64,000 bases of DNA, taken from Floridanema aerugineum. GTDB taxonomy: Bacteria > Cyanobacteriota > Cyanobacteriia > Cyanobacteriales > Aerosakkonemataceae. Shown here in pieces: positions 48,716-57,068 of the stretch. Numbering within the stretch: the stretch's first letter is position 1; every line of letters starts with the position of its first letter. Position numbers and translations under genes: made by a program. Location: the NCBI RefSeq assembly GCF_041929345.1, contig NZ_JBHFNQ010000170.1:1-64000 (forward strand). The letters run 5' to 3'. The notes beneath the pieces are model-generated. The model ran no database searches and was not told the DNA's origin. It saw only the letters and a program-made list of their open reading frames with translations.

Positions 48716-49551
48716 TTCACCCCCATCTCATCTGTCAGACTTAAGTCCGCACCCGCATCAACTAAAACCTCTGCACAGGCAAAATGTCCATGTTGCAAAG
48801 CATAGTGTAAAGGGGTTGCATGGTTTACCTTTGCACTCACCACATTGACAAATGCGCCAGCTTCAATCAAAAGCTTTATTACTTCTATGCTTCCGCTTTG
48901 ACAAGCTTGGTGTAATACTGAATCCCCAGAAGCACTATCAAGCATATAAGGGTCAGCGCCCGAATCTAAAAGCAGCCTTACCATCTTTGCATTCCCTTGC
49001 TGTGCGGCGATCATTAATGGTGTGAAGCCACCTTTAGCAACTTTATCTCTGACATTGACATTTGCACCGATCGCTAACAAAGATTGCACAATAGAAAGTT
49101 GGTTATTCTGCACAGCCTGAATTAATTCTGTATCCAAGTTAGCTGTAAATGCAGCTACTTCTGGATTCGGATCGAAGTAGAAACTCCAAGAGGAAATTTT
49201 GCCTTCTTCATCTAAGACAATAAATTGGGCATCTTCAATTTCAAAAATTTGCTCGGTTTGTTTACATATCTCTTGGGTACGGGAAATAATGCAGGCTTTA
49301 TTGCCTTCAACAATGAACTCCAACAACTGATAATCCAATAGTTGCGTTGTTTGCGCCCGGATTTCAAAAGCTGATCTTACCGCCTGACGACCCACTCTTT
49401 TGCCAAGATAAGGAATCGCTTTGTTATGTTCATTCTGAGGAGCATAAAAAATGACATTTTCTGACAAACCATTAATCACAGTTTCGATGTCATCTTTTGC
49501 CCAACTTTCAAACCATTCCCTTAAGATTTTGGCTGTTTGTTTCGTCTCCAT
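48703..49551 (-). CDS. SnoaL/NTF2-like domain fused to ankyrin repeats
   Basis: 282 residues. The first about 130 form a SnoaL/NTF2-like fold (LREWFESWAKDDIETVINGL, YLGKRVGRQAVRSAFEI, EGKISSWSFYFDP). Residues about 140-275 are four ankyrin repeats (NVRDKVAKGGFTPLMIAAQQ, MVRLLLDSGADPYML, TPLHYALQHGHFACAEVLVD). SnoaL-like domains can catalyse cyclisation or hydroxylation in natural-product pathways, or only bind ligands; ankyrin repeats suggest a protein partner. The fusion is uncommon. It overlaps the OYE gene by 13 bp and follows the sulfotransferase by 6 bp. Confidence 0.8.
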   Translation of the reverse strand: METKQTAKILREWFESWAKDDIETVINGLSENVIFYAPQNEHNKAIPYLGKRVGRQAVRSAFEIRAQTTQLLDYQLLEFIVEGNKACIISRTQEICKQTEQIFEIEDAQFIVLDEEGKISSWSFYFDPNPEVAAFTANLDTELIQAVQNNQLSIVQSLLAIGANVNVRDKVAKGGFTPLMIAAQQGNAKMVRLLLDSGADPYMLDSASGDSVLHQACQSGSIEVIKLLIEAGAFVNVVSAKVNHATPLHYALQHGHFACAEVLVDAGADLSLTDEMGVKWIR

Positions 49552-49557
49552 GATCGG

Positions 49558-50775
49558 CTACTTGATTAAGTTACCTGACTGCAACAAAGCAGCGTGATTT
49601 TTGTCCACCTCAGCAGCAAAGCGATCAAAAAATTCAAACTCTTGAAATTGCTCATTCCCTGTTTTGTAACCTGCATCTCGGAGATTTTGTTGAGTATCTA
49701 AATTCTCCAAATATTCGATTTGTTCCGGGGTTAGGGAAATACCTAGATAGCGATAGACGAGTTCTACCGAATCTTTAATATTTTGAGTTAAGCGATCGAA
49801 TGAGAAACAAAGTTTTTGCTTTTCAGGCAAACCTTCAAAAAACTGAATTGTTTGATTGGCGGCTTCTACTCTGACCGATCGTTGCATTGACTCCCAATCA
49901 GGAATTTGGCTAACATTAACTCCCGACTTACAGTAAGCTGACTGGTTAATTAGCGTTATATAGGAGTTCATGAACCTTTCCGAAGGGCGAGTAATTGTGA
50001 TAAACAAAGCATCGGGATACAAAGAACGCATCATTTCCAATCGCTGACAACACTCATTATCTTTTGAGATGTAAATCAGATTTCCCCCCCGCAAATACAG
50101 AACTTTCTGAATTACCTGATATTGAGTTCGTAACATCCTCTCCTGAGTTTTTTGGGAAAGCTTGCTAAAGTTATTCAAACTATCCAACAACTTAGGATAA
50201 GGAAACCGATTAATCACATAAAACTGATGAAAAAAGCACTCTTCAAATAAAAAACCATCATCTTCATAATCATTGAGATAGCTGTAGTGCATTTTTTCTG
50301 CGAATTTAGCTTGGTCACTATTTCCCCAATAATTAACTTGGCTCATTCTCTCCAAAAAACCAGTTGCCTGAAATAGCTTTTGCAATAGTATCGAAGGATA
50401 GCGCCATTCCAGCAACCGAATGCCAAAAAACGTTTTCTCATCAGATGCAAGGGTGCGATGCAAAAATGTCGTAGCACTGCGGGGTTGAGCGACAACGAAA
50501 ACAGGAGTGCGAATCACCTGCTGTCGATACTGAGGAAATAACAAGTCATCCAAGCACCAACATAAAGCAATGAACGGTAGCTTGATCGCATAATTTAGGA
50601 GATAAAAAGCCTGCTTACGTCTATCTTTAAAACCAATAGACGGTTCTCGATCGAAAATAATATGATGCCAGATTTTAAAGTAAGTAGGCCAGTGAGGAAA
50701 AGGAGTTAGAAAAACGGCTCCGATGATAATCAGCAAAACCGCAGTAAAAACAAGAGAGATAATAGAAACCAACAT
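49558..50775 (-). CDS. Membrane-anchored sulfotransferase
   Basis: 405 residues. An N-terminal membrane helix (SIISLVFTAVLLIIIGAVFL) precedes the PAPS-binding 5'-phosphosulfate loop VVAQPRSATTFLHRTLASDE and the 3'-phosphate site LFITITRPSERFMNSYITLI. The C-terminus (YRYLGISLTPEQIEYLENLD) is typical for the sulfotransferase_3-like family. It transfers sulfate from PAPS to a hydroxyl or amine of its acceptor. Ten bp after the amidinotransferase and 6 bp before the SnoaL-ankyrin gene, it is firmly in the operon. Sulfotransferases accompany amidinotransferases in saxitoxin and cylindrospermopsin clusters too. Confidence 0.85.
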   Translation of the reverse strand: MLVSIISLVFTAVLLIIIGAVFLTPFPHWPTYFKIWHHIIFDREPSIGFKDRRKQAFYLLNYAIKLPFIALCWCLDDLLFPQYRQQVIRTPVFVVAQPRSATTFLHRTLASDEKTFFGIRLLEWRYPSILLQKLFQATGFLERMSQVNYWGNSDQAKFAEKMHYSYLNDYEDDGFLFEECFFHQFYVINRFPYPKLLDSLNNFSKLSQKTQERMLRTQYQVIQKVLYLRGGNLIYISKDNECCQRLEMMRSLYPDALFITITRPSERFMNSYITLINQSAYCKSGVNVSQIPDWESMQRSVRVEAANQTIQFFEGLPEKQKLCFSFDRLTQNIKDSVELVYRYLGISLTPEQIEYLENLDTQQNLRDAGYKTGNEQFQEFEFFDRFAAEVDKNHAALLQSGNLIK

Positions 50776-50784
50776 ATCTGAACG

Positions 50785-51954
50785 TTAACTAAAGTAGTCT
50801 TCCAAGGAGCCTTCGCGAACAGTATCAAGAGTGAAACAGTGGAAACCGCCCCCAAAAATTCTCCGATGTCGATGCTGTACTGGGATAGCAGTAAACCCGT
50901 GCTTTTCTAAAGTTTTAATCAATTCTGGAAACAGAGAATTGACGATAATTTTATCTTCATCAACAGACAACACATTCAGATCGATGTACTTTGTAGTCAG
51001 GATCAAATCATCATCATCATAAGTCGGAAAAATATTCTCTGTTGGTTCCGGTGGATAGATGATATCCCATTTTTTTAAGGGTTCTGGTAGGCGATCGAAA
51101 AACTGAGGGTTACGTAGCAAAAGCTTACCAGGTTTTAAGGGCAAAATAATGCTATCAATGTGATTATCCGCAAACTGATATAGCAAATGGAAGTTAAATT
51201 TACCTTCAAAATGACGTTGCAACCACTGATAAGCTAAGTAATGGTTTTTGGTAGCTACATTAATTAGGATATCTTTCCCAAACCGGATGCACTGGGCAGC
51301 ATCAAACATGATCTCGTAGCCAATATCAAATTCCGATTCATTCTGTGGATAAACTTCCTGTATTGCTGGTACATTTTGACCCGAAATATAAGAGGTGTCG
51401 AAGGATCTATCCGTCATAATGGGCTTGGGCATATTTGTCCATTTTGCCCCCTGTTCAAAATATTTGTAAAAGATTGGCTTGAGCAAATCATTTTCAAAAT
51501 ATCTAGCCCGCACTTGGGGTGGTGTTTCTAAAATTTCATTGCCCATAATGATCGCTTGATCCCGAATATTTAAAGCCGGGATACAATCAGCTTTCCAATA
51601 GGGCGTTTCAAATCTGATCGATCGAGTTAAGGGAATCGGTCTATGAACTTTTACATCCAATTGTTGTAAGGTACTAACTAGTTCCTCCACATCCTCATTC
51701 AGTTCCTCTAGATACTGTTTCTTGAGGGTGTGAGTCGCAAAAGTTTGACTGCTTTGATAGTTCTCTTGCGAAACACTTTTATCCTTGCTACCACCGTTTT
51801 CGTTACTCTGATAGTAAGGATAACAAAAAGATGAGTAAGCGACATCATGAAAAAAGACCTTAAAAGACAGTTCTAAATCCTGAGTATCGTAGTGTATAGG
51901 AGAACCAACAACTACTTCTTTAAGCCTAGACCACTCATCAAAACTATTAACCAC
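50785..51954 (-). CDS. Glycine amidinotransferase-like enzyme (CyrA/SxtG type)
   Basis: 389 residues, start ATG 51954. Catalytic triad candidates: Asp in YEIMFDAAQCIRFG, His in FADNHIDSIILPLK and Cys in FGGGFHCFTLD. These correspond to the Asp-His-Cys set of L-arginine:glycine amidinotransferase and its cyanobacterial relatives CyrA and SxtG, which load a guanidino group from arginine. Start SFDEWSRLKEVVVGSPIHYD and later YFENDLLKPIFYKYFEQGA also fit. A stretch near residues 50-75 is Ser/Asn/Gln-rich and longer than in the family. It is the first gene of the leftward arm, so it is likely to encode the committing step. Acceptor amine unknown. Confidence 0.85.
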   Translation of the reverse strand: MVNSFDEWSRLKEVVVGSPIHYDTQDLELSFKVFFHDVAYSSFCYPYYQSNENGGSKDKSVSQENYQSSQTFATHTLKKQYLEELNEDVEELVSTLQQLDVKVHRPIPLTRSIRFETPYWKADCIPALNIRDQAIIMGNEILETPPQVRARYFENDLLKPIFYKYFEQGAKWTNMPKPIMTDRSFDTSYISGQNVPAIQEVYPQNESEFDIGYEIMFDAAQCIRFGKDILINVATKNHYLAYQWLQRHFEGKFNFHLLYQFADNHIDSIILPLKPGKLLLRNPQFFDRLPEPLKKWDIIYPPEPTENIFPTYDDDDLILTTKYIDLNVLSVDEDKIIVNSLFPELIKTLEKHGFTAIPVQHRHRRIFGGGFHCFTLDTVREGSLEDYFS

Positions 51955-52579
51955 GATGCAAAAACTCCTACTTTCTCCTCACCATACAATCTTTCCCCAC
52001 CTTGGGTAAATGCACCTTTTATAAATGCACTTTTTATATTTTTATAGCAGGATCGTTTTACCCATATCTCCTACACTTCACTGGTATGAGAAATGCTATA
52101 TACAGTTGTTGCAAATTATACAAAACAAGCATATTTTAGTTTTTTACATCAACTATAAAATGAGATTAACAGAACGATTGACAAATAGTAAGTTAACGTA
52201 GAAAAACAATTTGATCAAGTAAAGTTCAAATAACTTTACATATTTTAACGAGCAGCCGAATCTTCTTCAGGGACATTCGTTAAGTTTTATTAAGAAAAAA
52301 ATATAGTAGCTATACTTATAGCAAAAAAGCCTAAAATACTGATACATTCAGAGATTGGCAAGGAAAGAAACTGAAGAAATCTCCGATTAATCTATGGCAT
52401 GACTAACTTTAGTTATTTATGTTCTTGATTACTAGCTTCTTCCTCTTGATTTTAAAAAAGAAATTTATTATACTTAAGTACGGAAAAAGTTCAAAGATTA
52501 GACTAATCGTTGAATTACCAGGTACTAACGGTAGTTCATTTCAGTAAAAAAAGAATGTTGAGATCATGAAGGATAAGTT
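51955..52579. promoter_or_regulatory. 625-bp divergent promoter region at the centre of the biosynthetic cluster
   Basis: AT-rich and gene-free, between the two divergent arms. TTGACA is present near 52179, but a matching -10 at 17 bp is not convincing, and a weak 7-bp hairpin (TAAAGTT / AACTTTA) lies near 52230. I see no dispersed repeats, unlike most other intergenic regions here. Both operons must be driven from this stretch. Confidence 0.5.
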
Positions 52580-54100
52580 GTGGAACTAGGGAAAATTTCC
52601 TGGGTGATTGCTCAGGCAGGTGGCAAAGGAACTCGATTGAAACACTACACTTGGAATAAACCTAAGTGTTTAGTTTCGGTTGCAGGTCAACCACTGATAT
52701 ATCATTTATTTGATGTTTTTCCATTAGCACAATTTTTGGTTATAGGAGATCATTTCTATGAAGTTATAGAAAAATATATACAAGTTTTTCCACCTAAAGT
52801 TCCGGTGCAGTTAATTAGAGCCAAAACCAAAGGAACACTATCAGGAGTCGATCGAGCTTTAATTTACATTCCCGATGATACTCCATTCTTATTAGTCTGG
52901 TGTGACTTACTATTTGAAGAGGTTCCTAATTGTAAGATTGAGGGGAAAAACTGGATTGGGCTCAGCCGTTCTTTTAAATGTCGGTGGTCTTATGATGATT
53001 CGGGAAATTTGTTAGAAGAAGCTTCAACAGAAAGAGGAGTTGCAGGATTCTTTGTCTTTAACAGTAAAGCAGCACTAAAAGATATTCCAGAATCAGGAGA
53101 ATGTGTCCGTTGGCTGGCTCAACAGCCCATACAGTTCAACGAAATTTTTCTTGATAAAACCCATGAATTAGGAACTCTAGATAACATTGCTAAGTATCAA
53201 CAAAATAGCTTAGTTAGTCGGTTTTTTAACTCAGTTGAAATAGTCGGTGATCGCGTAATTAAAAAAGCCAGATTAAAGGAGTTTGAACCATTAATTGAAA
53301 GAGAACTTAATTGGTATCGTGCTGTCCACTCATTTGGATTTAATAGTGTACCTACTTTGATTTCTGATAACCCGATGACTATCTCGCAAATTAAGGGAAA
53401 GCATCCTTTTAATTTAGAGGTTAACTTTCAGGAAAAAGTCAAAGTTTTAACTAATATTTTCCAAAGTTTAAATTTGCTTCACAGTTGCGATCGAAAGCCG
53501 AGCGATCGAGAAATTTTAACAGATGTATATGTTGAGAAAACTTACAGTAGAATCTTGAGTGTTGCCCAACTAATTCCTTATTTTGACCAACCAACAATTC
53601 AGGTTAATGGTCGTCTGTGTCGTAATCCTTTTCATCCCCAATATGAAGGATTAATTGCTCAATTAATTGAGGAAATTCAAGTGGATGAATTTGCGATCGT
53701 TCATGGAGATCCGACTTTTTCTAATATGCTTGTAGACGCTCAAAGTAAAGTTTGGCTAATCGATCCCAGGGGTTACTTTGGCTCAAGTTTGCTCTATGGC
53801 GATCCCATGTATGACTGGGCAAAACTATACTATTCAGTGGTGGGAAATTATGATTTATTTAATCGTCGCCAATTTCAACTTAAAATGACTGATAAATGTA
53901 TTGATATTAGTATAGAAAGTAACGGTTGGCAAGATTTAGAATCGATATTTTTAGAAGCATTTTCTCCTAAAATTGCTGTGATTCGGCTATTGCACGCTCT
54001 TATTTGGCTATCGTTATCAGGATATGTAAAAGATGACTACGATTCAATTATAGCTAGTTTTTATAACGGGTTGTTTTGGTTGGAGGAGGCAGTGAAATGA
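52580..54100 (+). CDS. Nucleotidyltransferase fused to an APH/choline-kinase-like phosphotransferase
   Basis: 506 residues from GTG 52580. The N-terminal half (1-235) is a sugar-phosphate/choline-phosphate nucleotidyltransferase: IAQAGGKGTRLKHYTWNKPK with the GGxGTRL nucleotide loop and FLLVWCDLLFEE for the metal-binding Asp. The C-terminal half (about 245-500) is kinase-like, with the Brenner motif IVHGDPTFSNMLVDAQ and the DFG-equivalent LIDPRGYFG. Such fusions phosphorylate a small alcohol or sugar and then couple it to CTP or another nucleotide. It opens the rightward arm and overlaps the HAD gene (ATGA). It could supply an activated sugar or headgroup for the two GT61 enzymes. Confidence 0.85.
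   Translation: MELGKISWVIAQAGGKGTRLKHYTWNKPKCLVSVAGQPLIYHLFDVFPLAQFLVIGDHFYEVIEKYIQVFPPKVPVQLIRAKTKGTLSGVDRALIYIPDDTPFLLVWCDLLFEEVPNCKIEGKNWIGLSRSFKCRWSYDDSGNLLEEASTERGVAGFFVFNSKAALKDIPESGECVRWLAQQPIQFNEIFLDKTHELGTLDNIAKYQQNSLVSRFFNSVEIVGDRVIKKARLKEFEPLIERELNWYRAVHSFGFNSVPTLISDNPMTISQIKGKHPFNLEVNFQEKVKVLTNIFQSLNLLHSCDRKPSDREILTDVYVEKTYSRILSVAQLIPYFDQPTIQVNGRLCRNPFHPQYEGLIAQLIEEIQVDEFAIVHGDPTFSNMLVDAQSKVWLIDPRGYFGSSLLYGDPMYDWAKLYYSVVGNYDLFNRRQFQLKMTDKCIDISIESNGWQDLESIFLEAFSPKIAVIRLLHALIWLSLSGYVKDDYDSIIASFYNGLFWLEEAVK
54082..54089 (+). promoter_or_regulatory. Strong Shine-Dalgarno (GGAGGAGG-like) for the HAD gene
   Basis: TGGAGGAGGC ends 7 bp before the ATG at 54097, which fixes this start over an earlier in-frame GTG/ATG in the preceding gene. 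The site lies inside the end of the nucleotidyltransferase-kinase gene, so translation is coupled. Confidence 0.7.
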
Positions 54101-54471
54101 CGGAATTAGTATTAAGTTGCTTACCAAAAACTTGGTTAATTGATATTGATGGTGTTATCGTTAAACATAACGGTTATAAAGAGAATGGCGAGCTATTACT
54201 ACCAGGAGTAAAAGAATTTTGGCAACAAATTTCTGAAAAAGATTTTATTATTTTACTCAGTGCTCGTACAGAGGAGATGTGTGAAGCTACGCTGTCGTTT
54301 TTAAATAGTCAAGGACTGCGGCATAATGTAGCAATTTTTGGTTTACCAACAGGAGAACGAATTTGTATTAATGACAGAAAACCTTCAGGTCTTGTGACAA
54401 GCTATGCTGTAAATTTGGGGAGAGATGTAGGATTAGGTTGTTTGAGAGCGATCGAAAATCCAGACCTCTAA
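54097..54471 (+). CDS. HAD-superfamily phosphatase-like protein
   Basis: 124 residues. The nucleophile motif DIDG is in TWLIDIDGVIVKHNGYKENG, the Ser/Thr motif in FIILLSARTEEM, and the acidic end in GERICINDRKPSGLV, as in short HAD proteins (KDO8P-phosphatase/YrbI-like and capsule-locus HADs). ATG 54097 overlaps the upstream stop. Short HADs next to nucleotidyltransferase-kinase fusions occur in surface-sugar loci, where they dephosphorylate a sugar phosphate before or after activation. With a KpsF-type isomerase in the other arm, a Kdo-like or arabinose-5-phosphate-derived sugar is conceivable. Confidence 0.8.
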   Translation: MTELVLSCLPKTWLIDIDGVIVKHNGYKENGELLLPGVKEFWQQISEKDFIILLSARTEEMCEATLSFLNSQGLRHNVAIFGLPTGERICINDRKPSGLVTSYAVNLGRDVGLGCLRAIENPDL

Positions 54472-54546
54472 AATGAGAAAAAATTCAGTTTAATTATTCA
54501 GGCAACTCTGTAAAAATTCTCTTACTAAAAATCAGGGAAAACTTCT

Positions 54547-55308
54547 ATGAATGATGCTCAAAATCAGATGGAACAGCGATCGGATTTCGTTAGCTCAATT
54601 ACTTTAGAAACAAGGACGAAAAAGCAAAGTGAAATTTATGATGCTTTTGAAAAATTTATTTTTAGTGAAGATACTAAGATACTGGCAAAGTTAGTTGCGC
54701 GAACCTTGATTTTTGAAAAAATTATTAATGTACCAGGTGACATTGTGGAGGCGGGAGTTTATCGAGGAAGTGGGATGTTAACGTGGCTAAAGCTGAAAAA
54801 GATTCTATCGCCTAATGCTTTGAAGAAAGTGATCGGATTTGACTATTTTGACACGGAAGCTTTATTGAATTCTTTATCTGGACAAGACAAAGCTTCTATG
54901 AAAGGTTTATTTGAGGTAAGAGGTTATCAGCATGACGAAGGCGCAGAAAGATTCGTTCACGATCTAATTATTAATGCTGGATTCGATCGCAGTAGCTACG
55001 ATCTGATTAAAGGTGATATTTCCCAAGTTGCTCAAGAATTTGTAGCGAAAAGACCGGGCTTTAAGATATCTTGTTTGTATCTGGATTTAGACTTACAAAA
55101 TCCGACTTATAACGCCTTGAGTGCATTTTGGGATCGCGTATCTATTGGTGGGATTGTAGTGTTTGACGAATACGCCTATCATCAATGGTCAGAAGCACAG
55201 GGGGCCGATCGATTTTTTGAAGAGAAAAACATTCAAATTCAAGCTTTACATTATCCTTGTCCAACAGCTTACGTCATCAAGTCCCCTACCATAAAAGCTT
55301 ATACATGA
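54547..55308 (+). CDS. TylF/MycF-type (macrocin) O-methyltransferase
   Basis: 253 residues. It matches the TylF family: PGDIVEAGVYRGSGMLTWLK (SAM-binding start), VIGFDYFDTEALL, DRSSYDLIKGDISQVAQEF, SCLYLDLDLQNPTYNALSAF with the metal-binding Asp set, and GGIVVFDEYAYHQWSEAQGA. TylF and MycF methylate sugar hydroxyls of macrolides in a metal-dependent manner; homologs in cyanobacteria modify glycans or natural products. Its stop overlaps the start of the next gene. All motif residues appear intact. A sugar hydroxyl is a sensible acceptor given the two GT61 genes. Confidence 0.85.
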   Translation: MNDAQNQMEQRSDFVSSITLETRTKKQSEIYDAFEKFIFSEDTKILAKLVARTLIFEKIINVPGDIVEAGVYRGSGMLTWLKLKKILSPNALKKVIGFDYFDTEALLNSLSGQDKASMKGLFEVRGYQHDEGAERFVHDLIINAGFDRSSYDLIKGDISQVAQEFVAKRPGFKISCLYLDLDLQNPTYNALSAFWDRVSIGGIVVFDEYAYHQWSEAQGADRFFEEKNIQIQALHYPCPTAYVIKSPTIKAYT

Positions 55309-55937
55309 AACAACAGTTAGTAGAGTATTTTCAAAGATTAACAGTTGAAAGTTATCAGCTTTTGGATGCTGTTAGATTACCATCTGATATCATTCCTTTA
55401 GAGAAGTTTCTGCCGGATTTTTCAGCTAAGTTGGCTAATTTGAAAGACAGTACGATCGCAAACTACAAAAATTTAAATCGTCCCCAGTACGATCGGTCTA
55501 AAGTGCAGAATAATTTAGGAGTGGGACTTAATTCGATCGGTATGTTGTCCGATCGACTTTCCATCTTAATTATTAAGGAGTGGTGTTTACGGAATAAAAC
55601 CAATCCAAATATAGTGAAAGCAGATGATTTATATCGAACTCAGACAATGGATATTATTCATGCTTTAGCAAGCACCAGTCCCGGTAGTTCATCAATGAAT
55701 ACAAAGATTACACATCATAAATCTAATGTAACTGCTAATTCTTGGGAAGAAGCATTTTACGGGTTGCTAGCAACTAATATTTTGAATTGGGAATCTCAAG
55801 AAGTTTTGTACATTAAAGATATTACAACTTTGCCTTGCGAAGAACTACGCAGTTATATTGCCTGGTTTTCATTTGGCAACATTCAGAGAAACGAATACAT
55901 CCAATATTGTGAAGAACTTTATTGGCGTAAAGATTAG
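55305..55937 (+). CDS. Unrecognised protein translated together with the TylF-like methyltransferase
   Basis: 210 residues from ATG 55305, which overlaps the TylF stop (ATGA). It is soluble and mostly helical. Visible blocks are QNNLGVGLNSIGMLSDRLSI, LIIKEWCLRNKTNPN, DLYRTQTMDIIHALASTS and SWEEAFYGLLATNILNWESQ. The N-L-G/N-x-I-x-x-L-x-DR block with following helices vaguely recalls DUF4254-like proteins of sugar loci, but I do not regard that as an identification. Tight coupling suggests it works with the methyltransferase. No homology can be claimed from reading alone. Confidence 0.6.
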   Translation: MKQQLVEYFQRLTVESYQLLDAVRLPSDIIPLEKFLPDFSAKLANLKDSTIANYKNLNRPQYDRSKVQNNLGVGLNSIGMLSDRLSILIIKEWCLRNKTNPNIVKADDLYRTQTMDIIHALASTSPGSSSMNTKITHHKSNVTANSWEEAFYGLLATNILNWESQEVLYIKDITTLPCEELRSYIAWFSFGNIQRNEYIQYCEELYWRKD

Positions 55938-55959
55938 CATCAAATAGGAGTTATTATTA

Positions 55960-56916
55960 ATGAACAAAACAACTCAAGCTAAAACAACTACACAGTTACA
56001 AACAGCAGGATATCAAAACTTTGATATTGCTCCTATTGCTGGACGTATTGGGGCGGAAATTGTCGGACTGTCTCTAAAGCAGACTCTCAGCAATGAAACA
56101 GTTCAGGAAATTCGCCAAGCATTAATCAAGCATAAAGTGATTTTCTTTCGCCAACAACACCTCGATGCAAGCGAACAAATTGCCTTCGCTCAAAGATTTG
56201 GAACTCTCACTAATGCACACCCAATTATACCTTCCCTCCCAGGCTACCCAGAAATTTTTGATTTCGATTATGGACGCATAGAAAATCGTACTAATCAGTG
56301 GCATAGTGATGTAACATTTATCGATCGCCTTCCTTACGCTTCAATTTTACGAGGAGTTGAAATTCCTCGAGTAGGGGGAGATACAATGTGGGCTAATACT
56401 GTGACAGCTTATGAAGATTTACCTGCACCATTACGTATTTTAGCCGAACAACTTTGGGCTGTTCATAGCAATACCTATACTGATTATGCAGCTGCAACTG
56501 TGAGTAAATCAGAGAACCGAAAAGAATTTGAAAAAGTGTTTATTTCAACTGAATATCAAACCCTACATCCAGTTGTTTGTATTCATCCAGAATCAGGCGA
56601 ACGAGGTTTGCTTCTTGGTGCTTTTGTCCGCCAGTTTCAAGATTTATCTGTGAGTGAATCTAGGGAGATTTTGCAATTATTTCAGTCTTATATTACTCGT
56701 CCTGAAAATACTGTGCGCTGGCGTTGGCAAGAAGGTGATATTGCTTTTTGGGATAATCGAGTCACGCAACATTATGGAATCAATGATTTTGGTAGTCAAC
56801 CGCGTCGCGTTCAGCGAGTAACTCTTGTCGGTGATTTACCGATCGGCATAAATGGCACAACAAGTAAGGCAATTAAAGGAGATTCATCTACTTATAATAA
56901 GTTGAATCAGAGATAG
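55960..56916 (+). CDS. TauD/TfdA-type 2-oxoglutarate dioxygenase, taurine-dioxygenase-like (copy 3)
   Basis: 318 residues with a classical TauD layout: YQNFDIAPIAGRIGAEIVGL at the start, HxD in TNQWHSDVTFIDR, GGDTMWANTVTAYEDLP, distal His in DNRVTQHYGINDFG, and the 2-oxoglutarate Arg in RRVQRVTLVGD. It is closer to true TauD/TfdA than the two paralogs in the left arm, so it is not part of that duplication. In sulfur metabolism TauD releases sulfite from taurine; in a sulfotransferase-rich cluster either desulfonation or simple hydroxylation is possible. A 22-bp gap follows the preceding gene. Confidence 0.88.
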   Translation: MNKTTQAKTTTQLQTAGYQNFDIAPIAGRIGAEIVGLSLKQTLSNETVQEIRQALIKHKVIFFRQQHLDASEQIAFAQRFGTLTNAHPIIPSLPGYPEIFDFDYGRIENRTNQWHSDVTFIDRLPYASILRGVEIPRVGGDTMWANTVTAYEDLPAPLRILAEQLWAVHSNTYTDYAAATVSKSENRKEFEKVFISTEYQTLHPVVCIHPESGERGLLLGAFVRQFQDLSVSESREILQLFQSYITRPENTVRWRWQEGDIAFWDNRVTQHYGINDFGSQPRRVQRVTLVGDLPIGINGTTSKAIKGDSSTYNKLNQR

Positions 56917-56951
56917 ATTGAGTTAGTAACTACCGACGGTGCGAGTTAACA

Positions 56952-57024
56952 GTAGGAGCGAAGCATTCGGACAGAAAATCTAGGCTTTGAGCCAAAAATG
57001 GTCGTCCGAATGCTTCGCCCCTAC
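56952..57024. repeat. 73-nt hairpin repeat (GTAGGAGCGAAGCATTCGGAC arms)
   Basis: Arms of 21 nt (56952-56972 and 57004-57024) pair with one mismatch around a 31-nt loop. It sits between the TauD-like and sulfotransferase genes. The same family, with a nested insertion, is at 26714-26808. Confidence 0.75.
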
Positions 57025-57068
57025 AAAGGCCAAAAATACTTGACTAGAAAAAGTTTAAGGTTTTTTCA

